Positions 15,857-23,011 of a stretch of DNA of 62,365 bases are shown here, one piece after another. The stretch spans positions 1 through 62,365 of the forward strand of contig CAYNIY010000005.1 in the NCBI GenBank assembly GCA_964397525.1. Direction: 5' to 3'. How positions within the stretch are numbered: the stretch's first letter is position 1; every line of letters starts with the position of its first letter. Below the pieces are notes generated by a model, which had not been told where the DNA came from, ran no database searches, and was given only the letters and a program-made list of their open reading frames with translations. This DNA comes from Syntrophopropionicum sp964397525. Its GTDB lineage: Bacteria > Bacillota > Desulfotomaculia > Desulfotomaculales > Pelotomaculaceae. Position numbers and translations under genes: made by a program.

Positions 15857-16201
15857 ATGCTGAAATTTTACTGCTTCCCCACCTGAACGACCTGCCGGAA
15901 GGCGAAAGCGTGGCTTTCGGAAAAGGGCGCAGATTACACCTACATGGACATAACAAAAAATCCGCCTGCGGCGGCGGAGCTTTTTGAACTGGCCAAACTT
16001 GGCGGCATCCCGGTCAAAGATTTGGTGAATCCCAAAAGCAGGGCTTACAGGGAACTGGGCATTGACGCGAGCGGCTTCACGGAAAGCGAGGCCGCGGCCT
16101 TTCTGGCAGCCAATCCCAAAGCCATGTTCCGGCCGCTGCTGACCGATGGCAAAACGCTGGTGGCAGGCTTTGACCCGGTAAAGATGGAATCAATATTGTA
16201 A
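15857..16201 (+). CDS. ArsC/Spx-family thioredoxin-fold protein, probable selenoprotein (Sec10)
   Basis: 114-aa product if the in-frame TGA at 15884-15886 is read as selenocysteine. AAGGAGG lies 9 nt before ATG 15857. The N-terminus reads MLKFYCFPT-U-TTCRKAKAW, exactly the ArsC/Spx opening with Sec in place of the first Cys of CxxC. After the TGA the frame is open for 104 codons and keeps family motifs (DITKNPP, LVNPKSRAYRELGI, MFRPLLTDGKTLVAGF). A small hairpin starts 16 nt after the TGA, as needed for bacterial Sec insertion. A start at the internal ATG 15944 would lack a ribosome site and the redox motif. Role: thiol-disulfide or arsenate-type reductase, cytoplasmic. The alternative is a recent nonsense mutation (TGC/TGT to TGA). 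Confidence 0.82.
15903..15919 (+). promoter_or_regulatory. Candidate bacterial SECIS hairpin
   Basis: A perfect 7-bp stem (CGAAAGC / GCTTTCG) closes a 3-nt loop (GTG). The loop begins 23 nt after the TGA, and its first base is G. Stem length, small loop, early loop G and distance all fall in the range described for bSECIS elements that bind SelB. It lies within the coding frame. Confidence 0.7.
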
Positions 16202-16205
16202 GCAA

Positions 16206-16242
16206 AAAAGGAAGCAGGAGAACCGTCCCCCTGCTTCCTTTT
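16206..16242. repeat. RAYT-associated palindrome R3
   Basis: Perfect 13-bp arms (AAAAGGAAGCAGG / CCTGCTTCCTTTT) around AGAACCGTCCC. Flanked by A/T runs on both sides, it sits between convergent genes and should work as a bidirectional terminator. It overlaps the stop codon of the minus-strand gene. Confidence 0.9.
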
Positions 16243-16696
16243 ATTCATCGCAGATCAATAAATCTTCAAGCAAACTCATTAAAGAACTGATAAAAGCCAG
16301 AGCGTCCTCATCATAATCATTAAAAACAAACTGTATGTGCAGGGATTTTTCATCCACCGCCGGTCCGCCGATTTTATCCTGCCGGTACGGGTTGTCTTTC
16401 AGCGCTTCCAGTTCCTTCAGCCACTTTTCACTGGGCAGATTGGCACGGTAAAATTTTACGCCCAACAGACCGGGCGGCTTGTCCTCTGCGTCATCACTGC
16501 TGTAATAATGGACGGCGCCAAGGTTATCCCATTTTTTGGCGCTGGTGGTATGGCAATCATCAGGCATGTTAAACTGCAGCGCCGGGGATGTGCCGCGCCA
16601 CTCCAAAATAAAACCGAGGTCCCGCAACCCGTTTTTTAATTTTTGGTATATCCCGGTTATCGGGCCGGCCTGTACTTGATCCGGATGCTTTTGCAA
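16241..16696 (-). CDS. Hypothetical protein, 151 aa
   Basis: I do not recognise this family. The protein is soluble and acidic towards the C-terminus (SSLMSLLEDLLICDE), with no signal peptide or membrane helix. It has a central aromatic segment (WDNLGAVHYYSSDD) and a GLLGVKFYRANLPSEKW segment. The TTG start at 16696 has a convincing GGGAGGTGATAA site. It follows the SH3/NlpC gene by 6 bp in the same direction, so it is probably the second gene of that operon. Its stop codon lies in palindrome R3. Confidence 0.65.
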   Translation of the reverse strand: MQKHPDQVQAGPITGIYQKLKNGLRDLGFILEWRGTSPALQFNMPDDCHTTSAKKWDNLGAVHYYSSDDAEDKPPGLLGVKFYRANLPSEKWLKELEALKDNPYRQDKIGGPAVDEKSLHIQFVFNDYDEDALAFISSLMSLLEDLLICDE

Positions 16697-16702
16697 TGAT
16701 TA

Positions 16703-18463
16703 TCACCTCCCTGTGATGTCCACCCTGCCGCCGCTGCTGTCCGCTGTCCATTCCACTGCCGCGCCGAGGGCCTCACTGACAAACCGCAGGGGGATCATGT
16801 TCCTGCCGTTGATCATTCTAAGCGGCGCGTCGAGCTTGTAAAACCGGCCGTCAACATAAACATCCCTGCTTCCGGAATGCATCAGGATCAGTGTTTTCCC
16901 TCTGTTGATCGATATATTCTGCTGTTCCTGCAGCCACTCCACTTCCGCGCCCAGGGCCTCTGACACAAACCGCACGGGCATGTAAACCCTGTCGGTTGAG
17001 CTGTCGAGGTAGGGCTGCTCATCCGGGAACCGCACCACCCTGCCATTTACATACACCTTCACTTTAAAGTCGGAGGAGCGGGCCACTGACGCGGCGCCGG
17101 ACTCAACCTGCTTGCCGCCAGTCAGGCTGTCGATGATGGTTCTGCCGCTCCGCAGGGTCAAGGATAGGTCCGTGACCGCCACCCTGTTCAGCTCGACTCT
17201 GGCCAGCGAGCCGTCGGCATTCACCTGATCCCGGTCGCCGTAAGAGGTGATGTCATGGATCACGTAATGCAGCCCCTCGTCTTCACCCAGGTAGAGCATC
17301 TCGTGGGTGGGAGTATGCAGCGAGGCGCCCGGCAGCAGTGAGTCAAGCAGTTCATAGCGCTGACCTGTACCGAGCGAGGCAAAACTCACCGTCCTGCCGG
17401 CTGACTGTTCCTGCTCGTCACCGTTTCTCGGCAGCATCAGGCCGAAACTCCGGTACACATCCATGACAAAGGCGGAGCAGTCCCTGGCCTCAAACATGCC
17501 GCCCCAGCCATAGCGCTCGCCCAGAATCTTGAAAGCCTGCAGCAGGATATTTGCCCTGGTGTATGGCATGTAGCCGACCATGACATCGCTGCCCGCCGGC
17601 ACCGTGGACATTTTCAGCACTAACTCCCCGTGCTCGCCGCGTGTAGGCAGCTTGACCAGGTAAACGCCGGCGGCAGCCACAACATCGTCAACATTTCTTA
17701 CGGCCAGCGGGATCCTGGTGCCCATAGTAAATCCGACCTGCTCCACACCCTGGTCAGCCGGGGCATAGTTCAGTTCGATCCTGTTGCCCGTCACCACCAG
17801 GTACTGCTCCGGCTGCACATACTGCAGCCAGCTGTCTTTGTCCGGTGCCACAGCCAGGTCGGCGGCGGGCATCCAGCCGTTATAATTGTAAACCTGCACG
17901 AAGCACCAATCGCCGTCCAGGCTGCGGTGCAGGATCAAGACCGGCTCGGCCGGACCCACTGCCGTCTCCTGGAACATGTCAAACTCCACATCATACGGCG
18001 CTTCCAGCGATTCATCAGCTGTCGGGAAAGTCCTGATGTTGGTCCGCCTGACCGTCACCGCATAAACCACCTTATTGCTGTCCTCTATTCCGTCCAGGTT
18101 CATCTGGCTTTGCAGGTAGTCGTAGTAAGCTGCGCCAACCAGTGAACCGTTGCTGTACCTCTCCTCAGCCACGGGAAACGGGCGCCTGGTCACCAGTTCC
18201 GCCAGCTTCTCCCCGCTTAAAGAAGCTGGATAATCAGTCAGATCATATACCAGACCGGGCAGAGCGCTGACAATATCACGGTTAAAAGCCTCTATTTCGC
18301 GCTGGCTCATGATCACCCCGTCCGGGTCCGCCAGCTTATTTGTCCAGAAACCGGCACTCTGCATTTCCCCTGTGACATTGGGCACGCCCGCCGCCGCCAG
18401 GGACGGCGCTGAGAAAAGCGCCAGGAGAAAGAGTGCGGCAATCCATGTTTTTATCTTCAGCAT
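16703..18463 (-). CDS. Secreted SH3b-NlpC/P60 hydrolase with copper-amine-oxidase N1 repeats
   Basis: 586-aa exported protein. A signal peptide (MLKIKTWIAALFLLALFSAPSLAAA) is followed by an N-terminal helical region and two SH3b-like domains (about residues 150-300). An NlpC/P60 papain-like domain has the catalytic Cys in ARDCSAFVMDVYRSFG and the His in HEMLYLGEDEG. Two stalk/binding modules of the Cu_amine_oxidN1 type follow (MPVRFVSEALGAEVEW and IPLRFVSEALGAAVEW). Likely role: cleavage of gamma-D-Glu-diamino acid bonds in peptidoglycan (YkfC-like). Start 18463 is chosen for the signal peptide and a GGGGG site. An upstream ATG at 18496 has no such support. Confidence 0.88.
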   Translation of the reverse strand: MLKIKTWIAALFLLALFSAPSLAAAGVPNVTGEMQSAGFWTNKLADPDGVIMSQREIEAFNRDIVSALPGLVYDLTDYPASLSGEKLAELVTRRPFPVAEERYSNGSLVGAAYYDYLQSQMNLDGIEDSNKVVYAVTVRRTNIRTFPTADESLEAPYDVEFDMFQETAVGPAEPVLILHRSLDGDWCFVQVYNYNGWMPAADLAVAPDKDSWLQYVQPEQYLVVTGNRIELNYAPADQGVEQVGFTMGTRIPLAVRNVDDVVAAAGVYLVKLPTRGEHGELVLKMSTVPAGSDVMVGYMPYTRANILLQAFKILGERYGWGGMFEARDCSAFVMDVYRSFGLMLPRNGDEQEQSAGRTVSFASLGTGQRYELLDSLLPGASLHTPTHEMLYLGEDEGLHYVIHDITSYGDRDQVNADGSLARVELNRVAVTDLSLTLRSGRTIIDSLTGGKQVESGAASVARSSDFKVKVYVNGRVVRFPDEQPYLDSSTDRVYMPVRFVSEALGAEVEWLQEQQNISINRGKTLILMHSGSRDVYVDGRFYKLDAPLRMINGRNMIPLRFVSEALGAAVEWTADSSGGRVDITGR

Positions 18464-18651
18464 TAAACCGATACCCCCATAATTGATTCTGATCAATTTT
18501 ATGCACTACCATTTTATACACTACTATTCTACCATCCTGTGGATATTTATAAAGAACTAAAAATATTAAAGGGAATTGAAAAAATGCTGTCAAATACTAC
18601 TACTGCCTAATTTTAAGTCAGCAGCGCCGCGCATAAGGAGGTTTATTTTTT

Positions 18652-18672
18652 TTGATTAAAAATAAAAGGCCG
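18652..18672 (+). CDS. Start of a gene cut by an assembly gap
   Basis: AAGGAGG at 18635-18641 precedes a TTG start followed by seven codons (MIKNKRP) that run into the N gap. It is probably the 5' end of the PAS-containing gene seen on the other side, although the join cannot be proved. Confidence 0.45.
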
Positions 18673-18772
18673 NNNNNNNNNNNNNNNNNNNNNNNNNNNN
18701 NNNNNNNNNNNNNNNNNNNNNNNNNNNNNNNNNNNNNNNNNNNNNNNNNNNNNNNNNNNNNNNNNNNNNNNN
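18673..18772. other. Assembly gap (100 N)
   Basis: Exactly 100 N inside a truncated PAS-domain gene. Its true length is unknown. Confidence 0.99.
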
Positions 18773-18939
18773 ATACCGAGCTCAAAAAAGCAGAGGCTGC
18801 CCTGCGCTTAACAGAAGACAAGTTCTCCAAGGCTTTTCATAACAACCAAACAATGATGGCCATTATGCGTTTTAAGGATCGGGTCCTGATTGATGTGAAC
18901 GATGAATTTGCGGGGACGGTTCTTGTGACACGTTTGTGA
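18773..18939 (+). pseudogene. PAS-domain signalling protein fragment truncated by a repeat
   Basis: About 45 residues (ELKKAEAALRLTEDKFSKAF, then NNQTMMAIMRFKDRVLIDVNDEF) give the coiled-coil linker and the beginning of a PAS domain, as in sensor kinases or diguanylate cyclases. Right after NDEF, where the PAS core should continue (for example with 'lxxxGY'), the frame enters the RAYT repeat core (18913 onward) and stops after GTVLVTRL. The rest of the protein is gone and the next gene is on the other strand. This is a decayed gene whose 3' part was lost at, or replaced by, the repeat. Confidence 0.75.
18912..18935. repeat. RAYT-associated palindrome R4, half element
   Basis: Core GGGGACGGTTCTTGTGACACGTTT with only the right arm. 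The left arm is missing and is replaced by PAS coding sequence. The arm matches that of R7. Confidence 0.8.
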
Positions 18940-19030
18940 AAATGATGCCGGTTGTTGAATTGCTGAATAAAAAAAGAACCACGGTTTGTCTCCGCAGTTC
19001 CCAGCCTCATTCTTGTTTCCAGGCGCCAGC

Positions 19031-19489
19031 CTACTTCACCGGTATGGCAATCTTGGTCAGCAGCTCGCTCTCCGGCACTTCGTCCGGCGCATTATAGTAG
19101 TATTCGTAGTACACGCCAGCCGGCTGGCAGCCTTTTTCCTGCATCCACAGGAATACTTGGTTATACGCCTGCTCCATCATGCTGTACGGCCCCTTGTACA
19201 TGCAGGTCACGTATTTACCCGCGGGGACTAAACGAGCCTTGATCTCGTCTTTCCCGGGCAGCTGCCTGGCCACCGGGAAGCCCATCTCCAGGTCCATATC
19301 CTGCATGTCGAGGTTGTAATAGGCCGCATACGGCATGCCCGCCGGCTGCTCACCGAGTTCGCCCAGGTACGCCGCGATCTTGCAGTAGGACTCACCGATT
19401 AATTTAGGCATGTCGGCAAACGTTGTCCTGGTCCTGATGTACATAACTGCCTGTGTTTCCTGCTCGACCAGCTCAATATTCAGGGTCAT
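19031..19489 (-). CDS. GyrI-like/AraC effector-binding domain protein
   Basis: 152-aa stand-alone SOUL/GyrI-like domain: an N-terminal strand (NIELVEQETQAVMYIRTRTTFADM), a central AAYYNLDMQDMDLEMGFPV with the conserved acidic D-x-E-x-G-F pattern, and a second repeat (YVTCMYKGPYSMMEQAYNQVFLWMQEKG). This fold binds small hydrophobic or drug-like ligands. Without a DNA-binding domain the protein is probably a ligand-binding or sequestration protein, or a small-molecule hydrolase. It lies alone in a debris-rich region. Confidence 0.8.
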   Translation of the reverse strand: MTLNIELVEQETQAVMYIRTRTTFADMPKLIGESYCKIAAYLGELGEQPAGMPYAAYYNLDMQDMDLEMGFPVARQLPGKDEIKARLVPAGKYVTCMYKGPYSMMEQAYNQVFLWMQEKGCQPAGVYYEYYYNAPDEVPESELLTKIAIPVK

Positions 19490-19784
19490 GGTAATACCTC
19501 GCTTTCGGTTAATATTAGTTATTTCGCTATTAGATATTTTTCAGTAAAGCCGCCTTTTCCAGGCAAAATAATAATTCTCTCTTCATCAGCACACCTTCTT
19601 TATATTATACCCTATTGTATATGTCATGGTTAAAAGTTTTTAAAAATGCAACTTTAGTGATCGCCATCAACAGCTCCAGCCTCAATAATAGCTTAAATAT
19701 AACGTTGATTCTACCAGAAACAACGATAGTATATCCTGCAGAAAATGTAGCATACAGGCACCTTGTCCACATCGAAACATATAA

Positions 19785-20108
19785 ACACTGCTTAATACAG
19801 ACATCAAACTTGTAATCAAACAATCCCCATACCGGGAAATAGTGGAACCGTTAACAGAGTATCTTGATTCGGAAGGACACTCCTCGCAGCCAGGGGACAT
19901 GATCACAGTTCTGCTGCCCCAGTTTATCGTTTCAAACAGGTGGGAGATGGCTTTGCATAACAACACCAGCTTATTTATAGGCAGAGCCCTTTTTAATAAA
20001 CGCAATGTTGCCGTTTCCATACTGCCGTTCTATCTTGAAGATCTTCCCACAACTAATAAAATAAAGGCACCTCCATTGACCAAGCCAAACAACAAAGACA
20101 ATCAATGA
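19785..20108 (+). pseudogene. C-terminal remnant of an APC-superfamily amino acid permease
   Basis: After a stop at 19782-19784 the frame is open to 20108. It reads KLVIKQSPYREIVEPLTEYL, then DMITVLLPQFIVSNRWEMAL and HNNTSLFIGRALFNKR. This matches the cytoplasmic tail of large APC permeases (the SPYR-x-x-x-PL...VVxPEF...W...LHNxT pattern). The twelve membrane segments that should precede it are absent, so this is gene debris. The frame upstream (19615-19815) may be further degraded sequence from the same gene. Confidence 0.7.
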
Positions 20109-20110
20109 CC

Positions 20111-20141
20111 GGGGACAAATAATTGGGTATATATTGTCCCC
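20111..20141. repeat. GGGGACAA...TTGTCCCC palindrome
   Basis: 8-bp perfect outer arms around an AT-rich centre, followed by TTGTTCC. It resembles the first half of the composite repeats at 25471 and 30117. Confidence 0.75.
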
Positions 20142-20202
20142 TTGTTCCTTTACGCGAAAAACTCCCTTTAAGAAATAAATATGTTTTCTAATTAAGAAAA
20201 AA

Positions 20203-20311
20203 GTTGGGTGAAGAGGCCGAAAAATACAGCACCGAAAAAAAAGAGGCGGCGGCGCAAGGCCGGCTGGACCGGCTGGTGGAAGTGGTCACGCGGCTGGCCG
20301 GGAGATATTAA
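20203..20311 (+). other. Coding-like remnant, about 35 codons
   Basis: A short open frame with GC-rich codons (encoding AAAQGRLDRLVEVVTRLAGRY at its end) in otherwise AT-rich surroundings. There is no ribosome site and no recognised family. Probably the tail of a lost gene. Confidence 0.3.
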
Positions 20312-20360
20312 TATATGAGAGCGGATATCATCACATCCAGCGCCGGGCGGGAAAAAAAGA

Positions 20361-20380
20361 GGGCCGGGTTAAACCGGCCC
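20361..20380. terminator. GC-rich hairpin downstream of the TolC-like gene
   Basis: GGGCCGG / CCGGCCC with a 6-nt loop, about 110 bp past the stop of the minus-strand TolC-like gene. On the minus strand it is followed by CTCTTTTTTT, so it could end the MacAB-TolC-like transcript. Confidence 0.6.
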
Positions 20381-20487
20381 AAAAGTTAAGGGTGTTAGGG
20401 TTTTGTAGGGAATGGAGTTATTGAAAACAGTTAAGGAATGTCCTCTATTTAACTTATCGGCTTTTTGCCGTAAAATATTTACAGGGA

Positions 20488-21573
20488 TTAAACTATGCTG
20501 TCCGGGATGATATCTTTCCCGCTCAAAACCAGGAGCTGGGACTTGGCCAGATCATACTCGTAAACCAGCTGCCGCAATTCGTCCTGCGCTGAGCTGCAGG
20601 ATTGCTCTGCTTTAAGCTCCTGGAGGGCTGTGGCCAGGCCGAATTCATGCTTGTATCTGGTGACCCGCAGTGCCTCCTCCTGTGAGGCTACCTTCTGCTC
20701 CAGGGTGACTTTCTTTTCTTCCATCGTCTGCAGGGACTGGTAAAGCACCTTCACTTCTTCCTTCAGCTGTTCTTTGGAGTCGCTGGCTTCTATTTCTTTG
20801 ATCTTGGTGTTGATCACGCCCATGTCGTAATCATCCGCATACATCTCCACCCTATCCGCCAGTTCAGCCGTCTTTTCCGCCGCCCAGACAGTGTAGTTCC
20901 CGGAGAGGGCAATGGACGTGATCGCCTCCAGGGAGGTGAACTCCGCTTTCTCAAAGACAGCCTCGTCGACCATTTCGGGCCGCAGCGTATCGCTCATGCC
21001 GGTCAGCAGCGACAGCTGGGTATAAGCCTGGTCAAGGGCGTTCTGCGCGGAGATCAGGTTTGTGCCGGCGTTCTGCGCCTGCGTTTCAGCAGCGAGCAGA
21101 TCGGCCTGCGTCATCATGCCTACCTGTTTCTTCACTCTGGCCTGGACCAGCTCGATCTGGGCTGACTTTAGGCTGGCTTCCGCCAGGCTGACATCACGCT
21201 TGCCGCTCAGGATGCCGTAATATTTGTCCTTTACATCGACAACCAGCTGCTGTTTCATGTTTTCGTAGGACTTTTGGGCTATGCGGTCACTGTTCGCCGC
21301 CGAGAGGTAACTGGACCAGGTGGATGATATCCCTGGTTCGTAAATGTTCGTCGCCGGGACATGCTCGATGCTGTCCCTCATGTCGTCCAGCTTGTCTTCA
21401 GCCGTTTCGAGATTCAGCTCCTGCAGCTTGAGGCCGCTGTTTTGATTAAGCGCCCTGGCGATGGCATCATTCAGGCGCAGCGTCCCGTTGTCTTCGGCGG
21501 CGAATGCTGCCGGTGCGAAGGAGACAAGGACAAACAACAGCGCCAGGATTGCCGGAAAAACACGTTTGGTCAT
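20488..21573 (-). CDS. TolC-like outer membrane factor family protein
   Basis: 361-aa exported protein with a signal peptide (MTKRVFPAILALLFVLVSFAPAAFAA) and the two-fold helical repeat of TolC-type channels: LRLNDAIARALNQNSGLKLQ at the front and long Ala/Gln/Glu helices after it. It lacks the usual beta-barrel lengths and is shorter than Gram-negative TolC (about 430-490). It is the last gene of a minus-strand operon with MacA- and MacB-like proteins. In a spore-forming monoderm it may form a periplasm-like tunnel through the wall rather than an outer-membrane pore. ATG 21573 has GAGGAGC upstream. Confidence 0.83.
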   Translation of the reverse strand: MTKRVFPAILALLFVLVSFAPAAFAAEDNGTLRLNDAIARALNQNSGLKLQELNLETAEDKLDDMRDSIEHVPATNIYEPGISSTWSSYLSAANSDRIAQKSYENMKQQLVVDVKDKYYGILSGKRDVSLAEASLKSAQIELVQARVKKQVGMMTQADLLAAETQAQNAGTNLISAQNALDQAYTQLSLLTGMSDTLRPEMVDEAVFEKAEFTSLEAITSIALSGNYTVWAAEKTAELADRVEMYADDYDMGVINTKIKEIEASDSKEQLKEEVKVLYQSLQTMEEKKVTLEQKVASQEEALRVTRYKHEFGLATALQELKAEQSCSSAQDELRQLVYEYDLAKSQLLVLSGKDIIPDSIV

Positions 21574-21596
21574 TTTAAAACCAGCTCCTCTGCACA

Positions 21597-21770
21597 TCAG
21601 TCAACTGTAAATTCATCAAAAACCAGGGGGATAGGCCAGATAAAATAAAACTGCACCAGCTCCATAGACTCGATGATCTGTGTTTTTTCAGAGGGGTCAT
21701 TGCTGTGAAGCAATTCCAGGACCTCCCGTTCAATGATGCCGCAATCAACAATACGGCCTGTAACTTTCAT
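21597..21770 (-). CDS. Small protein of 57 aa inside the MacAB-TolC-like operon
   Basis: A short ORF between the MacB-like permease and the TolC-like gene, with AAGGGGAG before ATG 21770. It encodes 57 residues (start MKVTGRIVDCGIIEREVLEL, end WPIPLVFDEFTVD). It is not recognised. The composition is soluble and acidic with an aromatic stretch (VQFYFIWPIPLVF). It starts 23 bp after the permease gene and ends 23 bp before the next start, so it is placed and spaced like a true operon member. Confidence 0.6.
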   Translation of the reverse strand: MKVTGRIVDCGIIEREVLELLHSNDPSEKTQIIESMELVQFYFIWPIPLVFDEFTVD

Positions 21771-21793
21771 CTGCTTACTCCCCTTTCAGCACT

Positions 21794-23011
21794 TTATTTT
21801 TCAAAGCGGAGCGCTTCGATCGGATCCATGCTCGATGCTTTCTTGGCCGGGTAATAGCCGAAGAATATGCCGATGGCGGCTGAGAAACCCGCGGATAACA
21901 AAATGGGGTATAACGTCACATAGGTGTTCCACCCGGTAAATTTTGCAATTACCGCGGCTCCTGCCGCCCCGGTGATGATACCCATGATGCCGCCCACCAG
22001 GCACAATACAAGGGACTCCACCAGGAACTGGTTTCTGATATTGCTCTCGGTAGCCCCGACCGCCATGCGCAGGCCGATCTCCCTGGTCCTTTCCGTGACA
22101 GAGACCAGCATGATATTCATGATCCCGATGCCGCCCACCAGCAGGGATACGGCAGCTATGGCGGCCAGGAGCATCGTCATGGTGCCGGTGGCGGTTTGCG
22201 CTGCTTCCAGCACGGAGGTCAGGTTGCGCACAGTGAAGTCACTTGCTTTGGCGCCGCTGATGCGGTGCCGCTCCCGGAGCAGTTCTTCTATATTGCTCTG
22301 GACATAAGCCATACTGTTTTCGGATTCAGTTTGCACGTTAATTGTCCGGACATAATTCACGCCGGCCATCCTCTGCTGCACCGTGCTGATCGGCAGGTAG
22401 ATGATATCGTCCTGGTCCTGCCCCATCATGGCCGCGCCTTTGGAGGCCAGCACACCGATGACGGTAAAGGACATTTTATTGATCCTGATGGTCGAACCCA
22501 CCGGGTCGGCGCCGGAAGGGAATAGGTTGTCCGCGACCGTCTTGCCGATCACAGCCACCATGCTGGCACTGTCCACATCCTCCCCGGTAAAAAACGAGCC
22601 CGAGCTAAGCGGCCATTTTTTAATGTCCTGCATTTCCGGTGTGGTGCCGTCAGCCGTGGAGGTCCAGGTCTGGTTTTCGTACAGCACGGTAGCGCTGGTG
22701 CTCAGCTCCGGCACCGAGTTGGTCACCAGGTTCAGGCCGCCTATCGCTTTAGCATCTTCCAGGGTCAGGGTGTTGACGCTGCCTGAGGCTCCCCGCACGG
22801 CCCCGCCTCCGGCCCCGGGATAAACCATGAGCAGGTTTGAGCCCATGCTGGAAATCTGGTCGGAAATCATTTTGCTGGCGCCCTGTCCCGCCGAAATCAT
22901 AATGATCACGGCGGCGACACCGATGATGATGCCGAGCATGGTCAGGGAAGACCTCATTTTATTTGCCTTGATGCCATTTATAGCCACTTCAAAATTATTT
23001 GAAAAGTTCAA
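21794..23011 (-). CDS. MacB-like ABC transporter permease (FtsX/MacB_PCD)
   Basis: 405 aa. One N-terminal membrane helix (SSLTMLGIIIGVAAVIIM), an extracytoplasmic MacB_PCD domain of about 230 residues, then three helices including GGIGIMNIMLVSVTERTREIGLRMAVGA, the hallmark of this family, and a C-terminal PIEALRFE. MacB-type pumps use mechanotransmission to move substrates such as macrolides, peptides or lipids from the envelope. The start overlaps the ATPase stop by 4 bp (ATGA), so translation is coupled. The ATPase is a separate polypeptide here, unlike E. coli MacB. Confidence 0.9.
   Translation of the reverse strand: MNFSNNFEVAINGIKANKMRSSLTMLGIIIGVAAVIIMISAGQGASKMISDQISSMGSNLLMVYPGAGGGAVRGASGSVNTLTLEDAKAIGGLNLVTNSVPELSTSATVLYENQTWTSTADGTTPEMQDIKKWPLSSGSFFTGEDVDSASMVAVIGKTVADNLFPSGADPVGSTIRINKMSFTVIGVLASKGAAMMGQDQDDIIYLPISTVQQRMAGVNYVRTINVQTESENSMAYVQSNIEELLRERHRISGAKASDFTVRNLTSVLEAAQTATGTMTMLLAAIAAVSLLVGGIGIMNIMLVSVTERTREIGLRMAVGATESNIRNQFLVESLVLCLVGGIMGIITGAAGAAVIAKFTGWNTYVTLYPILLSAGFSAAIGIFFGYYPAKKASSMDPIEALRFEK

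Larger units (their letters stand above)
19490..20487. other. Roughly 1-kb debris region
   Basis: AT-rich stretch with no intact gene. It contains the tail of an APC-type permease (19785-20108), a GGGGACAA palindrome (20111-20141), a coding-like remnant (about 20203-20311) and a GC hairpin (20361-20380). Stops appear in all frames in between. Confidence 0.7.

Noticed and set aside
15944..16201. ArsC-like gene starting at ATG 15944
   Set aside because: This start has no ribosome site and would lack the N-terminal strand and redox motif. The upstream ATG with in-frame TGA explains the sequence better.
19682..20020. Minus-strand ORF of 112 codons
   Set aside because: It is antisense to the permease remnant and has no ribosome site or recognisable motif.
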